DNA of 64,000 nucleotides from Halalkalibaculum roseum. GTDB taxonomy: Bacteria; Bacteroidota; Rhodothermia; Balneolales; Balneolaceae. Below are positions 49,043 through 58,095 of this stretch, piece after piece. The position numbers were made by a program, and so were the translations under genes. The notes beneath the pieces were generated by a model, which was not told the DNA's origin, made no database searches, and saw only the letters and a list, made by a program, of their open reading frames with translations. The stretch is taken from contig NZ_JAALLT010000003.1 in the NCBI RefSeq assembly GCF_011059145.1, forward strand, positions 558,001 to 622,000, written 5' to 3'. The stretch's first letter is position 1. The number at the start of each line of letters is the position of its first letter.

Positions 49043-51043
49043 CTAACGTCGAATCCGCCAAGAACTGTTACTGAGTTCTACCCAACGCTCATATAAATTC
49101 AGCAGCTGGGGATAGAGCTCGGGCTCAAACTGTTTGCGGGAGATATCAATATGGAATTCGTAGCGCAAGGTCCTTCCCTCAAAATTATAACTTTCCGTCA
49201 AGCTGGCTCCGGGCAATTCGATAGTACGATTCTGACTTCCCTGTTGTATAGAATAACCGCTTGGAATTTCAATTTCATAGACGAGATCCAGTTTTTCAGG
49301 AGCATCCAGAGTGACAGGAAGTTCCCGGCTGGGTTCATTAAATGGGTTGCTCATCAAGTATCCTACTATCATTGGCCTGTACTGCAATCCGTCGGTAAAA
49401 CTGGTGGCGTAGCTTTCCAGTTCGAAATCAGAGTCAAAAGTTATAGGCTCTTCAAAACTCCAATAATTCTTAAATTGCAAATTGCTGATGCCGGCATTGG
49501 TGTACCCATCAAATACAGCCCTTCTGAAGATTTCCTGAACCGGCTGGCCGTTGGAATATCTCTGTCGTACAACCTGAGCGGGGTAGCCCGAACTTTCCGC
49601 ATGTATATCGCCTGAAAGATTTCCCTCACGATCTAACCGGGCATTTACCCTGATATCGATCGCAAACAGGCTTTTGGCAGGAACAATATCCTTCCATTCA
49701 TACCCATCAGGCTTAAGTAACAAACCGGTTTCGTTATAGGTATCAACGGGTATGAGATTGGGCTGACTATAAGGAAAGCTAGCATCCATAAAATAGGTTT
49801 CGCCATCGATAATGGAATAAGTCAGCTGCCCGTTAAACTGAAAAAATGAGGGAAAAGATTTATTGATCTGTCCAAATTGACGGGTCGAAATCAGCAATGG
49901 GTAAGCCTCAATACCAGCCCCGTGTAGCATCGCCAACAGAGTTTGATTGATAGCCGCCTGGTTTGACGGCTCGCCCGTAAGTACGGTGCTGTCTGTTACC
50001 TCACTGTATGGGCTTTTGCTGCCGCTAAAGTTAGCTGTGCTATTAATATATCTGAAGATGCTATCCTGAACAGCTTTTTCGCTCTCGTAAAGCCTCGCAA
50101 TCTCTCTGCCTAAGGCTTTTGCTTTGGTATTGCGGTCTGCTACTGCAAGCACATTCTGGTTGCGTCTCAATTCGGCCACTACCAGCTTCCAGCTATTCTC
50201 AAGTTTTTGGCGGGGTATACCAAACTCGCTCAATTTAAATTTCAATTTACCCCGGTAATCATCTATGGAAGATATGTAAGCCTCTTCCTCTAAAGCGGGG
50301 ATATCCCGGGCAACATAAGTCTCTTTTAGTATCGGGTCAGGTTGAGGTACCGTAAAGATCTTGGCAGCAGAACTGGTATCGATTTGCTGGGTAAACCGGT
50401 TAACCTGCCCGTCAAAATTCTCTTCAATGGTCTCATATCTCAAATAACCTGGATACGTAATGGTGACCTTCGCCAAGTCAGTTGGAGCCTGATTCGCAAG
50501 ATAGAAATCAGGCAGTTCTTCAATATACCTCCGCTTCACACGGTAGGAATACTCCAATATTGCGCCATCCTCAACCTGCGGCATGGTAAATTCAATTACA
50601 TTATACCGGGAGTTTATATTGATCCTGCGAATGGAATCATCCGGCAAGGGTACTTCTTCCCCCTCCTGTGTGTGAGTTGCTGCCCGTATATTCACAACCT
50701 CTTCAATATCCCTTTCAAAATAGTACGGAATAGCAACAACAGAGGCTTCCCTGGCAGAAGCATCAAATACCTTGATCCTTACATAGTAATCGAGAAGAGC
50801 CACGATTGCGTTTTCATCGTTCTCAAAGTTCACCTCCAGCTCTTTAACGGTATAGATGAAAGGAGCATCCGGTTGAAGAGCATACTCGTTCATGCTATAC
50901 AAAGAATCCGGTATCTGTCCGAATTCCGCATCAGGCACCGGCATGGTATTGCGCTGCCCCAAAACATCAGTGGGATGAAAAAATATTCCCACAGAAATGC
51001 AGAAGCACGCTAATATTGTGCGATGGGACAAAGTCTTAAACAT
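49043..51043 (-). CDS. Exported DUF3857/transglutaminase-like protein
   Basis: 666-residue exported protein with a signal peptide (~1-29). The N-terminal DUF3857 domain is seen at ~70-260 (YYVRIKVFDASAREASVV, EFTMPQVEDGAILEYSYRVK). A transglutaminase-like region follows at ~310-420, but the usual catalytic Cys is missing where GEPSNQAAINQTLLAML lies, so the domain may be inactive or mainly structural. The C-terminal ~200 residues are another beta domain (DUF2569/3858-like). Function is unknown; such proteins are frequent in Bacteroidota and often exported. Confidence 0.85.
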   Translation of the reverse strand: MFKTLSHRTILACFCISVGIFFHPTDVLGQRNTMPVPDAEFGQIPDSLYSMNEYALQPDAPFIYTVKELEVNFENDENAIVALLDYYVRIKVFDASAREASVVAIPYYFERDIEEVVNIRAATHTQEGEEVPLPDDSIRRININSRYNVIEFTMPQVEDGAILEYSYRVKRRYIEELPDFYLANQAPTDLAKVTITYPGYLRYETIEENFDGQVNRFTQQIDTSSAAKIFTVPQPDPILKETYVARDIPALEEEAYISSIDDYRGKLKFKLSEFGIPRQKLENSWKLVVAELRRNQNVLAVADRNTKAKALGREIARLYESEKAVQDSIFRYINSTANFSGSKSPYSEVTDSTVLTGEPSNQAAINQTLLAMLHGAGIEAYPLLISTRQFGQINKSFPSFFQFNGQLTYSIIDGETYFMDASFPYSQPNLIPVDTYNETGLLLKPDGYEWKDIVPAKSLFAIDIRVNARLDREGNLSGDIHAESSGYPAQVVRQRYSNGQPVQEIFRRAVFDGYTNAGISNLQFKNYWSFEEPITFDSDFELESYATSFTDGLQYRPMIVGYLMSNPFNEPSRELPVTLDAPEKLDLVYEIEIPSGYSIQQGSQNRTIELPGASLTESYNFEGRTLRYEFHIDISRKQFEPELYPQLLNLYERWVELSNSSWRIRR

Positions 51044-51099
51044 CTAATTGCTTTTTGAAACAGATAACGGATCGATCGGCCTTTTAATTCTGTAGTGAC

Positions 51100-52392
51100 T
51101 CACTCATTTACGATAAACTGACCATTATTGTAAATGGCTTCGGCTTTTCCAACCATCTGCGAACCTACATACGGAGAATTCTTCGATTTTGATTTGATGT
51201 GTTTCTGCTCAAAGGTCCACTCCCGGTCGGTATTAAATAATGTCAGATTAGCGAATGCGCCTTCCTCAATCTTGGGAATCTCCAGGTTCAGTATATTTCT
51301 CGGATTATCTATCAGCTTGGTGAGCACCTCTCTTAGTTTCATCTTGCCGGACTTGAGCAGTCGCCTTCCGGTTACCCCCCAAGCCGTTTCAAGACCAATA
51401 ATTCCATTCGGTGCATAGATAAATTCTACCTCCTTCTCCTCAATGGCATGCGGGGCGTGATCGGTACATATGGCGTCGATAGTACCGTCAGCCAAACCTT
51501 CAATCATGGCATCCACATCTTCCTGTGTTCTCAGAGGGGGGTGCATTTTAAAGTTGGTGTCAAAGTTCTGTCTTTCTATCTCTTCATCCGTCAAATCGAA
51601 GTGATGTGTGCATACCTCTGTGGTAACATGGATGCCATCAGCCTTTGCCTTTCGAACCAGGTCTACTGCTTTTGCTGTGCTGATATGTGCTACATGCACA
51701 TGTCCTCCCGTAAATTCAGCAAGCAGGATATCGCGGGCTATCATCACCTCCTCTGCTATACCCGGAGTACCGTCGAGCCCGAGACGTGTTGAGACTTTTC
51801 CCTCATGCATATGTCCGGGTCGAGAGAGCTTAAGGTCCTCTTCATGGTTAATAATCGGCATGCCGAGCATGGACGAGTATTCAAGAGCAACCCGCATAAG
51901 TTCTGAGTTATAGACCGGATCCCCGTCATCGCTGAAAGCAACGGCTCCTCCATCCTGCATGTCGGCCATTTCGGCTATTGACTCGCCTTTCCTGTCTTTC
52001 GACACACAACCGATTGGATGAACATTAACGGGAAGACCTTCCGATTTCTTTTTAATGAATTCTACCACATCACGGGCATGGATAGGTGGATTGGTATTGG
52101 GCATGCAGGCCACTTCTGTGAAACCTCCGAATGCGGCAGCACGACACCCTGTTTCTATAGTCTCCTTATGCTCGTAGCCAGGCTCACGCAAATGAACGTG
52201 CATATCCATCCAGCCTGGGGAAATGTATGAGCCCTTGGCATCATGAGCTTTTTCATTGTCTTTCTCTTCAAGGTCTTGTCCAATTTCTGCTATCTTACCT
52301 TTCCTGATGCGTATATCCACCTCTTTGCTACCATCATGGCTGGTGCTTACAGGCTTCACATTTTTGATCAGTAAATCGGGAGTATGACTCAT
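51100..52392 (-). CDS. pyrC: Dihydroorotase, class I
   Basis: Third enzyme of pyrimidine synthesis, cyclising carbamoyl-aspartate to dihydroorotate; 430 residues, zinc amidohydrolase fold. Metal and substrate residues lie in MDMHVHLREPGYEHKETIET and MPNTNPP, further metal-binding His in INHEED and HVAHISTA, and the catalytic Asp in CTDHAPHAIEEK. It is divergent from xseA, with a 151-base promoter region between. Confidence 0.95.
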   Translation of the reverse strand: MSHTPDLLIKNVKPVSTSHDGSKEVDIRIRKGKIAEIGQDLEEKDNEKAHDAKGSYISPGWMDMHVHLREPGYEHKETIETGCRAAAFGGFTEVACMPNTNPPIHARDVVEFIKKKSEGLPVNVHPIGCVSKDRKGESIAEMADMQDGGAVAFSDDGDPVYNSELMRVALEYSSMLGMPIINHEEDLKLSRPGHMHEGKVSTRLGLDGTPGIAEEVMIARDILLAEFTGGHVHVAHISTAKAVDLVRKAKADGIHVTTEVCTHHFDLTDEEIERQNFDTNFKMHPPLRTQEDVDAMIEGLADGTIDAICTDHAPHAIEEKEVEFIYAPNGIIGLETAWGVTGRRLLKSGKMKLREVLTKLIDNPRNILNLEIPKIEEGAFANLTLFNTDREWTFEQKHIKSKSKNSPYVGSQMVGKAEAIYNNGQFIVNE

Positions 52393-52543
52393 ACAAACTT
52401 TCTGTTATTTTTGTTTTAGAATATAATTGTTTTGATGTGAATTCAATAACTGTTCGTGCTAATTCAAAATTTTAAACTTAAAAATAGGCCATCGGCATTC
52501 AGCTAACAGTTACTGATGTCAAACAGCCGATAGCTGCTTTATT

Positions 52544-53740
52544 ATGACCCAACCTGACTTATTCAAACCCTCCGTACTTTCAGTTTCTGAGCTCACCGGA
52601 GAAATAAAAACAATGCTCGAAGGTAACTTCCTGGATATCAAAGTCGAAGGTGAGATAAGCAATGCCAGCAAGAGCCGCAGCGGACATATCTACTTTACCC
52701 TTAAAGATGAAGATGCACAGCTATCATGTGTCATCTGGCGTGGCATCGCACAGCGTCTTGAAGCTGATCTTGTGGATGGGCAGCAAATAGTAGCGGGGGG
52801 TGATATTCAGGTATATCCACCACATGGAAAGTACCAGCTGATTGTTAGATCCGTAAAACAGGCCGGCATCGGGGCTCTTCAGGAGGCTTTTGAAAAACTC
52901 AAAGCCAAATTAAAAGATGAAGGGCTCTTCGATGAGGTCCACAAAAAATCTTTGCCCAAATTTCCAATGCGCATCGGGGTAATCACTTCGGCCACCGGGG
53001 CTGCCTTTCACGACATACGCGATACCCTGGAACGTCGCTGGGCTCTGGCTACTGTATTATTGCACCATGCCAGTGTGCAAGGAGTGAATTCAGCACCGGA
53101 ACTCGTGAAAGCCATCAACTGGTTCTCAGAAAAACAAAATGTAGATGTACTTATTGTAGGGCGCGGGGGCGGCTCGCTCGAAGATCTCTGGCCCTTTAAT
53201 GAAGAAGCTGTAGCACGGGCTCTTTTTAAGTGCAAGGTGCCAACCATCAGTGCCGTGGGCCACGAGGTTGATTTTAGCATATCGGATTTTGTTGCCGATG
53301 CCAGAGCGGCGACACCGACCCAGGCAGCTATACTTGCAACTCCGGATATTAATGAAATCAAGATGTTTGCCGATGACTTAACCAACCGTCTCTCTCGTGC
53401 AACAGATGATAAAGTCACCGACCGCAAGGAACGGGTAAAACAATTGCTAAAATCGCACGCTTTGCAGGCTGTAAAACAAAAAGTAGCCGGTAGTCACGAG
53501 CATTTGAACAATCTTATTGAGCGATTAAAGCATAAAAAAGAACTCTCATTTCTGCAGAAAAGAGAAAAAATAAACGGACTCATCCATCGTCTTGAACAGC
53601 AAAATCCCCAAGGTCCGCTGGAAAAAGGATTTGTGAGAGTTGAACAGGAAGAACAGTGGGTTCGACAAGCTTCGAACTTTGAAAAGGAAAAAGACTTCCA
53701 GTTAATCTGGAAAGACGGGAAAGTTAATGTTGAGTTTTGA
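52544..53740 (+). CDS. xseA: Exodeoxyribonuclease VII large subunit
   Basis: 398-residue catalytic subunit degrading single-stranded DNA. An OB fold opens the protein (LDIKVEGEISNASKSRSGHIYFTL region), and the catalytic domain has ITSATGAAFHDIRDTLERR, GRGGGSLEDLWPFNEE and VGHEVDFSISDFVADARA. The C-terminal coiled coil (~280-360) binds the small subunit. xseB is not next to it, which is unusual. The TGA stop is the first three bases of a TGAATTC-type 7-base repeat. Confidence 0.96.
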   Translation: MTQPDLFKPSVLSVSELTGEIKTMLEGNFLDIKVEGEISNASKSRSGHIYFTLKDEDAQLSCVIWRGIAQRLEADLVDGQQIVAGGDIQVYPPHGKYQLIVRSVKQAGIGALQEAFEKLKAKLKDEGLFDEVHKKSLPKFPMRIGVITSATGAAFHDIRDTLERRWALATVLLHHASVQGVNSAPELVKAINWFSEKQNVDVLIVGRGGGSLEDLWPFNEEAVARALFKCKVPTISAVGHEVDFSISDFVADARAATPTQAAILATPDINEIKMFADDLTNRLSRATDDKVTDRKERVKQLLKSHALQAVKQKVAGSHEHLNNLIERLKHKKELSFLQKREKINGLIHRLEQQNPQGPLEKGFVRVEQEEQWVRQASNFEKEKDFQLIWKDGKVNVEF

Positions 53741-53786
53741 ATTCATAATAGTGAATTATCCATTCTGACTCCTGAATTCTGTATTC
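53738..53786 (+). repeat. Degenerate 7-base repeat, TGAATTC type, starting at the xseA stop
   Basis: Seven consecutive 7-base units from the xseA TGA stop, with TGAATTC exact at 53738 and 53773 and variants such as TGAATTA and TGTATTC between. It runs into the CAGATT element at 53794. Confidence 0.7.
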
Positions 53787-53793
53787 ATTTATG

Positions 53794-53815
53794 TAGCCAC
53801 AGATTTACACAGATT
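53794..53815 (+). repeat. 22-base CAGATT element, copy 1
   Basis: TAGCCACAGATTTACACAG at its start; 20 of 22 bases match the copy at 59884-59905 on the other strand, and 17 of 22 match 18307-18328. It is within the spacer behind xseA. Confidence 0.75.
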
Positions 53816-53852
53816 GAGAGAATTGGGTAAGTTAAATACTTAGAACATCCAT

Positions 53853-54008
53853 TCAGATCAGCAACCACGCCAACAGCAGGATAACCATCAGCCATACCAT
53901 GATCTTCATCCCAAGAGACTGTTTCGGAAATTCATAACCGCATATCGGACATACCTCGGCATCGGCATCCACCTCCATCGCACAACCGGGACATTCTCTT
54001 TTTTCCAT
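53853..54008 (-). CDS. 51-residue zinc-ribbon membrane protein
   Basis: A short gene whose product has two CxxC pairs, CPGC at ~6-9 and CPICG at ~20-24, matching a small zinc ribbon, and a C-terminal transmembrane helix at ~34-51 rich in Leu/Val/Ile. The start ATG (54006-54008) is directly preceded by the 7-base tandem array, so no Shine-Dalgarno or normal 5' leader is possible within 110 bases. It reads against xseA. Function is unknown; similar tiny zinc-ribbon membrane proteins are common in this group. Confidence 0.7.
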   Translation of the reverse strand: MEKRECPGCAMEVDADAEVCPICGYEFPKQSLGMKIMVWLMVILLLAWLLI

Positions 54009-54118
54009 AGCAATTAGCAATTAGCAATTAGCAATTAGCAATTAGCAATTAGCAATTAGCAATTAGCAATTAGCAATTAGCAATTAGCAATTAGCAATTA
54101 GCAATTAGCAATTAGCAA
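54009..54118. repeat. Perfect tandem array of 7-base unit AGCAATT, 15.7 copies
   Basis: Fifteen perfect units plus five bases run from 54009 to 54118 without a mismatch. This is a microsatellite that could change length by slippage. It touches the zinc-ribbon gene start on the left. On the minus strand the unit CAATTAG also occurs singly inside the three composite repeats. Bases 54119-54186 hold nothing further that I can identify. Confidence 0.95.
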
Positions 54119-54186
54119 AGGCTGATCAACTCTGGATTCGATTGCAACTCCATCTTTTAAAAGTTTCAATTCTTTTTTTAAGATGG

Positions 54187-54317
54187 GAATGGACGCGGAG
54201 TGTCTAGCGCACCGTCAACCGCAGAGCTATTGAAGAGGCCTGATTCTTCATTGTTAATTGCTAATTGTTCACTGACACACTGGTCACTGTAAACTGTTCA
54301 CTGTAAACTGTTCACTG
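54187..54317. repeat. Composite intergenic repeat, copy A, ending in the pheA stop
   Basis: A core related to GAATGGACGCGGAG and an imperfect hairpin (arms near CCTCTTCAA and TTGACGG on the minus strand) occupies 54187-54240. About ten 7-base units of the CARTKAN form follow at 54247-54317 (one unit is 8 bases). The CAG TGA end of pheA is the first unit. It resembles copies B and C. Confidence 0.75.
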
Positions 54318-55466
54318 TTCACCGCCTTTTCCAACCTGCGCAGGATAACAGCCCAACACTTTAAGAGAATCAGCCTGTTTTCTCAGTTCGTCGAGCGCCG
54401 TAGCCGTTTCTGGCTCATCTGTATTGGCTTCAATGTCAAGGTAGAACAAATATTTCCATGGCTCATTGGGCTTTGGGCGAGACTCCAGCTTAGCCATATT
54501 GATACCGTGCTCTTCCAGCACTTTCAGGCAGCTTATAAGAGAACCTTTGTCATGAGAGGTAGTCATCAGCAGGGACGTTTTACATGGAATTTGCGTATCC
54601 ACTGAGATCTCATCCCTGCTCACAATCACAAAACGGGTGAAATTCTTTGACTGGTTCGCAAGATCGCGTTTCAGTATCTCAAGGCCGTACAGCTGTGCTG
54701 CATAACTACCGGCAATGGCAGCCTGAGAAAGATCACCATCGTCCACTACTTTCTTGGCTGACATGGCTGTATCGAGATAAGATTCTACCTTGCACCTATG
54801 CAGTTTTGATAAAAAGTGGCTGCATTGCGCAAGTGCCTGTGGATGTGAAATAATTCTTTTAATACGCTCGATAGGTACCTTTTCGATAGCCAGCAAACAA
54901 TGAATAATTCGTATGGCTTCTTCCCCAACTATGTGAAGTTTTCCCTCACCGAGAATGTCATAAGTCTGATTTATAGATCCTGCGGTGGTATTTTCAATAG
55001 GCAGAATGGCATAATCTACCTTCTCATTTTCCACAGCCCGAGCCGCTTCTTCAAAGGTATCGTATCCTATACATTCAACTTCACTGTATCTCTCCTCAAA
55101 ATGACGATAAGCAGCTTGGTGACTAAATGCTCCATCCGTGCCTTGATAGGCCACACTGACCGTTTCGCGTCCACCTTCCAAATTGTGGTGATCAACCAGT
55201 GAATGAGTCTGAAATCGCACGGAATGATGAATAATATCCTTGAAAATCTGCTCGGCAAAATATCGATCCAGACCTTCCTCGCGAGCGAGTTCAGTAATAC
55301 GCTTCAGAAGCTCTTCTTCACGGTTTTCATCACGAATAGTGGTTTTTTCGTCAATCTTAAGATCAGAAATGGCTTGAATCAGCTCCTGCCGTTGGGCCAG
55401 GGTCCTGACAATCCTCTCATCAGTCTGATCCAGTAATTTTCGAAGTTTTTCCAGTTTGCCTGCCAT
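54312..55466 (-). CDS. pheA: Bifunctional chorismate mutase/prephenate dehydratase
   Basis: P-protein of phenylalanine synthesis, 384 residues: an AroQ-type chorismate mutase at ~1-90 (LDQTDERIVRTLAQRQELI, with the later Glu/Arg-rich helices), the dehydratase at ~105-285 (AYQGTDGAFSHQAAYRHF, LPIENTTAGSINQTYD, NFTRFVIVSRD) and a C-terminal ACT domain with the Phe-binding LESRPKP. It is probably feedback-inhibited by phenylalanine. Its last codon and stop, CAG TGA, come from the 7-base repeat of copy A. It is 66 bases downstream of the ABC permease gene on the same strand. Confidence 0.95.
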   Translation of the reverse strand: MAGKLEKLRKLLDQTDERIVRTLAQRQELIQAISDLKIDEKTTIRDENREEELLKRITELAREEGLDRYFAEQIFKDIIHHSVRFQTHSLVDHHNLEGGRETVSVAYQGTDGAFSHQAAYRHFEERYSEVECIGYDTFEEAARAVENEKVDYAILPIENTTAGSINQTYDILGEGKLHIVGEEAIRIIHCLLAIEKVPIERIKRIISHPQALAQCSHFLSKLHRCKVESYLDTAMSAKKVVDDGDLSQAAIAGSYAAQLYGLEILKRDLANQSKNFTRFVIVSRDEISVDTQIPCKTSLLMTTSHDKGSLISCLKVLEEHGINMAKLESRPKPNEPWKYLFYLDIEANTDEPETATALDELRKQADSLKVLGCYPAQVGKGGEQ

Positions 55467-55532
55467 AGTTGGTAAAACAAATATTTATTGAACACTTAGG
55501 ATATTGGATTCCATCCGATTATGAAAACAAAA

Positions 55533-56651
55533 TTAACCGGTTGATTTTCGATAACGCAGTATGGCTGCCGGCAGTATCACAACTGACATGAGAAACAACA
55601 AACCAACCAAGTTTTGAACCTCTGCCCAGCCGGCTCCCTTTAAGAGTACCATCCTCATGATTTTAATAAAGTGAGCGATGGGATTCGCAACAGTCAGCTG
55701 CTGAGCCCAGCCAGGCATACTTTCAATAGGAGTAAATAGACCACCCATCAAAATAAATACGACCATCAGGAACCAGGCGATAAACATAGCCTGCTGCTGG
55801 GTGTTGGTAATGGTGGAAATAAATAATCCTAAACCCTGAACTACCAGCAGATAAATTCCCGCTATCCCAAAAAGCAACAGCACACTGCCAACAAAAGGTA
55901 TTTCAAAACCGAAATGAGCAATGATAAGTCCAATTGCCAGTTCAAACATGGCTATGATCCAAAATGGTAAGAGCTTTCCAATGATAAACTGGTACCGTTT
56001 TAATGGGGTAACATTAAGTTGCTCAATGGTTCCCATTTCCCGTTCTCTCACAATATTCATTCCCGATAAAAACATCCCGATCATCGAAACCAGAACTACA
56101 AGTATACCGGGTACCATGTATTTGATATAGTCGAGATTCGGATTATACCAGCTAGCAGGTATGATGGCTATGCCCGGTGCAGTTGCATTGGATACTTGAT
56201 TGGCACGAACTGAAATTTCGGACCCAAAATCCTGTATTATAGACCTGCCATATGCTTGTATGAGACCTGCCGTTGATCCATCTACCGCATCAATATTCAT
56301 TTGAACCGAGACCGGCTGTCCGGATTTCAAGTCTCGCTCGAAACCCTCAGGAATCACCAGTACCAATCGGACTTCATTCATTTGCATCTGTGATATCCCT
56401 TCATTCACATCCTGGGAGTGGTCTTGCAGATTAAAATATCCGGTTGCCTGAAATTTATTTACAAGCTGTCGCGATGCAGTGGAATGATCAAAATCTACCA
56501 GATGGAAATCTACTTCACGCAACTCATAGGTAGCTGCAAATGAAAGAACGACCAGCTGTATCACCGGCATTAGAAATATAATGGGTAACATTCCTTTGTT
56601 GCGGAATATCTGCAAGAATTCTTTCTGTAATAAAAATTTGATCGACCGCAT
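55533..56651 (-). CDS. ABC-2 type transporter permease (YbhR/YhhJ-like)
   Basis: 372-residue permease with one N-terminal helix (~20-42), a large exported domain (~45-175) and five C-terminal helices. Typical segments are FLQKEFLQIFRNKGMLPIIF, REMGTIEQLNVTP and the final PIAHFIKIMRMVLLKGAG. Paired with the permease upstream, it should form a heterodimeric drug or lipophilic-compound exporter channel with the ATPases and the MFP/TolC partners. A 7-base AGAAGTT repeat precedes its start, and composite repeat B lies between the two permease genes. Confidence 0.92.
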   Translation of the reverse strand: MRSIKFLLQKEFLQIFRNKGMLPIIFLMPVIQLVVLSFAATYELREVDFHLVDFDHSTASRQLVNKFQATGYFNLQDHSQDVNEGISQMQMNEVRLVLVIPEGFERDLKSGQPVSVQMNIDAVDGSTAGLIQAYGRSIIQDFGSEISVRANQVSNATAPGIAIIPASWYNPNLDYIKYMVPGILVVLVSMIGMFLSGMNIVREREMGTIEQLNVTPLKRYQFIIGKLLPFWIIAMFELAIGLIIAHFGFEIPFVGSVLLLFGIAGIYLLVVQGLGLFISTITNTQQQAMFIAWFLMVVFILMGGLFTPIESMPGWAQQLTVANPIAHFIKIMRMVLLKGAGWAEVQNLVGLLFLMSVVILPAAILRYRKSTG

Positions 56652-56672
56652 TTCAGTTAGCAGATAAAAATT

Positions 56673-56700
56673 ATAAGATAGAAGTTAGAAGTTGGAAGAG
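56673..56700. repeat. 7-base repeat of AGAAGTT type before the second permease start
   Basis: Four near-identical 7-base units, ATAAGAT, AGAAGTT (twice) and GGAAGAG, lie 22-49 bases upstream of the permease ATG at 56651, minus strand. Confidence 0.6.
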
Positions 56701-56765
56701 GCATCAGAGTTTTGTGTGCGAGTTCAGATTCAGAAATTTTACTTTCTTAATTGAAATTGGTCTCA

Positions 56766-56890
56766 GAATGGACGCGGAGCGTCCAACCTACCGTCTACAC
56801 CAGAGCGATTGACGAGAAAGCAGGCTTTGTTAGATGGTTGACACATTCCTAATTGTTCATTGTTAATTGCTAATTGATAATTGTTCACTG
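56766..56890. repeat. Composite intergenic repeat, copy B, ending in the permease stop
   Basis: The core holds a perfect GGACGC-TCC-GCGTCC hairpin on the minus strand (within 56770-56784), then the CGTCAATCG motif. Six 7-base units of CARTKAN form follow at 56849-56890. The CAG TGA stop of the upstream permease is the terminal unit. Confidence 0.8.
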
Positions 56891-57994
56891 TAATCTTTCT
56901 TTGAAACTTTTGACGCTGAGCAGAATGAATCCCAGTGTCATAATCACCAGAACGAGGGTCTCCTTCCAGATAAAGAAAAGGCCCGAATCCTTGAGCATAA
57001 TGCTCCGAACAATAACCAGGTACCATCGTGCCGGTATGATGTTGCTAATCAGTTGAAGCGGAACCGGCATACTGGATATCGGAAAAATGAATCCTGACAG
57101 CAACACAGTAGGCAGTAACAATCCCGCCAGGGAAACCATCATGGCAGTTTGCTGGTCGTCGGCCTTTGTTGAGATAAAAACACCCAATGCAAGCGCAGTG
57201 AAGATAAATAGGAGCGACTCGGCAAGGAATAGACTGTAGGAGCCTCTAAATGGAACCCCAAATACCCACTTAGCCAAAGCCAGTACAGTTAGTACATTTA
57301 CAAAAGCCAGTACCAGGTAGGGCAGCACCTTTCCAATAATGATCTGTCCCGGACGCAATGGAGAAACCAGAAGTATTTCCATATTCCCCATCTCCTTTTC
57401 CCGGGTGATGGAAATGGAAGTCATTAAAGCAGAAATAAGCATCAGTATCACAGCTATAAGACCCGGGACAAAAAGGTTTACACTCTCCAGCTGAGGATTA
57501 AAAAGCATATTCACATTTGCTGTGAGTCCTCCTCGCTGTACCTTCCCGTCAGCCCCGTTCTCAATCTCGTAATCAATTACAATAGAAGTAGAGTATTGTT
57601 GGATGAGTTGGGCGAGATTCGGATTTGACGCATCGGTGATAATATTAATCGCAGGCCTTTCTCCACGATGAAGCTTTCGGGCAAAATCCGGCTCAAAAAC
57701 AAGCACTTCGTCAATTTCACCCTGTTGGAATAGTTCTTCAATTTCATCATAGCGTTGTATCTGCCCCTCAACAGTAAAATAGTTGGAAGCGTCTATTTTG
57801 CTGATGATCTGACGGGTAACTTCATCATTGGATGCATCCAGCACCGATACCTTGGCATTTTCCACCTCATTGCGGATTGCAAAGCCGAAGAGCAGCATCT
57901 GTATTATCGGCATACCAAAGAGAACAACCAGCGTGCGCTTATCACGATAGATCTGCTTGAACTCTTTTACGATAAAACCTATAAAGGCATCCAT
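56885..57994 (-). CDS. ABC-2 type transporter permease (YbhS-like)
   Basis: 369-residue permease with one N-terminal helix (~22-43), a long exported loop and five C-terminal helices. It starts VKEFKQIYRDKRTLVVLFGM after a short N-terminus and has REKEMGNMEILLVSPLRP and RWYLVIVRSIMLKDSG. It is the partner of the permease at 55533. It follows the ATPase gene after a 182-base repeat-filled spacer, although the rest of this operon is tightly packed. The stop, in CAG TGA, belongs to composite repeat B. Confidence 0.92.
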   Translation of the reverse strand: MDAFIGFIVKEFKQIYRDKRTLVVLFGMPIIQMLLFGFAIRNEVENAKVSVLDASNDEVTRQIISKIDASNYFTVEGQIQRYDEIEELFQQGEIDEVLVFEPDFARKLHRGERPAINIITDASNPNLAQLIQQYSTSIVIDYEIENGADGKVQRGGLTANVNMLFNPQLESVNLFVPGLIAVILMLISALMTSISITREKEMGNMEILLVSPLRPGQIIIGKVLPYLVLAFVNVLTVLALAKWVFGVPFRGSYSLFLAESLLFIFTALALGVFISTKADDQQTAMMVSLAGLLLPTVLLSGFIFPISSMPVPLQLISNIIPARWYLVIVRSIMLKDSGLFFIWKETLVLVIMTLGFILLSVKSFKERLQ

Positions 57995-57997
57995 TTT

Positions 57998-58039
57998 GGA
58001 AGTTAGAAGTTAGAAGTTGGATGTTGGATGTTGGAAAAT
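57998..58039. repeat. 7-base repeat of AGAAGTT/GGATGTT type before the first permease start
   Basis: Six consecutive units in 42 bases: GGAAGTT, AGAAGTT twice, GGATGTT twice, GGAAAAT. It starts 3 bases upstream of the permease ATG (57994), leaving no room for a normal Shine-Dalgarno. Confidence 0.75.
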
Positions 58040-58095
58040 GGTGGACAGTTCTGTTTCCAATCCGAATGCTTAATTTTAATTAAAATTAGAACTTG

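Noticed and set aside
52480-52530. Another 7-base repeat upstream of xseA (GATAGCT-like words)
   Set aside because: Too degenerate to claim; only a weak similarity to the repeat families described.
54009-54118. CRISPR array
   Set aside because: The unit is 7 bases with no spacers; it is a microsatellite.
56763-57026. An 87-codon minus-strand open frame across composite repeat B
   Set aside because: It is made of repeat translation (QLAINNEQL-type peptide) and overlaps the permease gene; no coding character.
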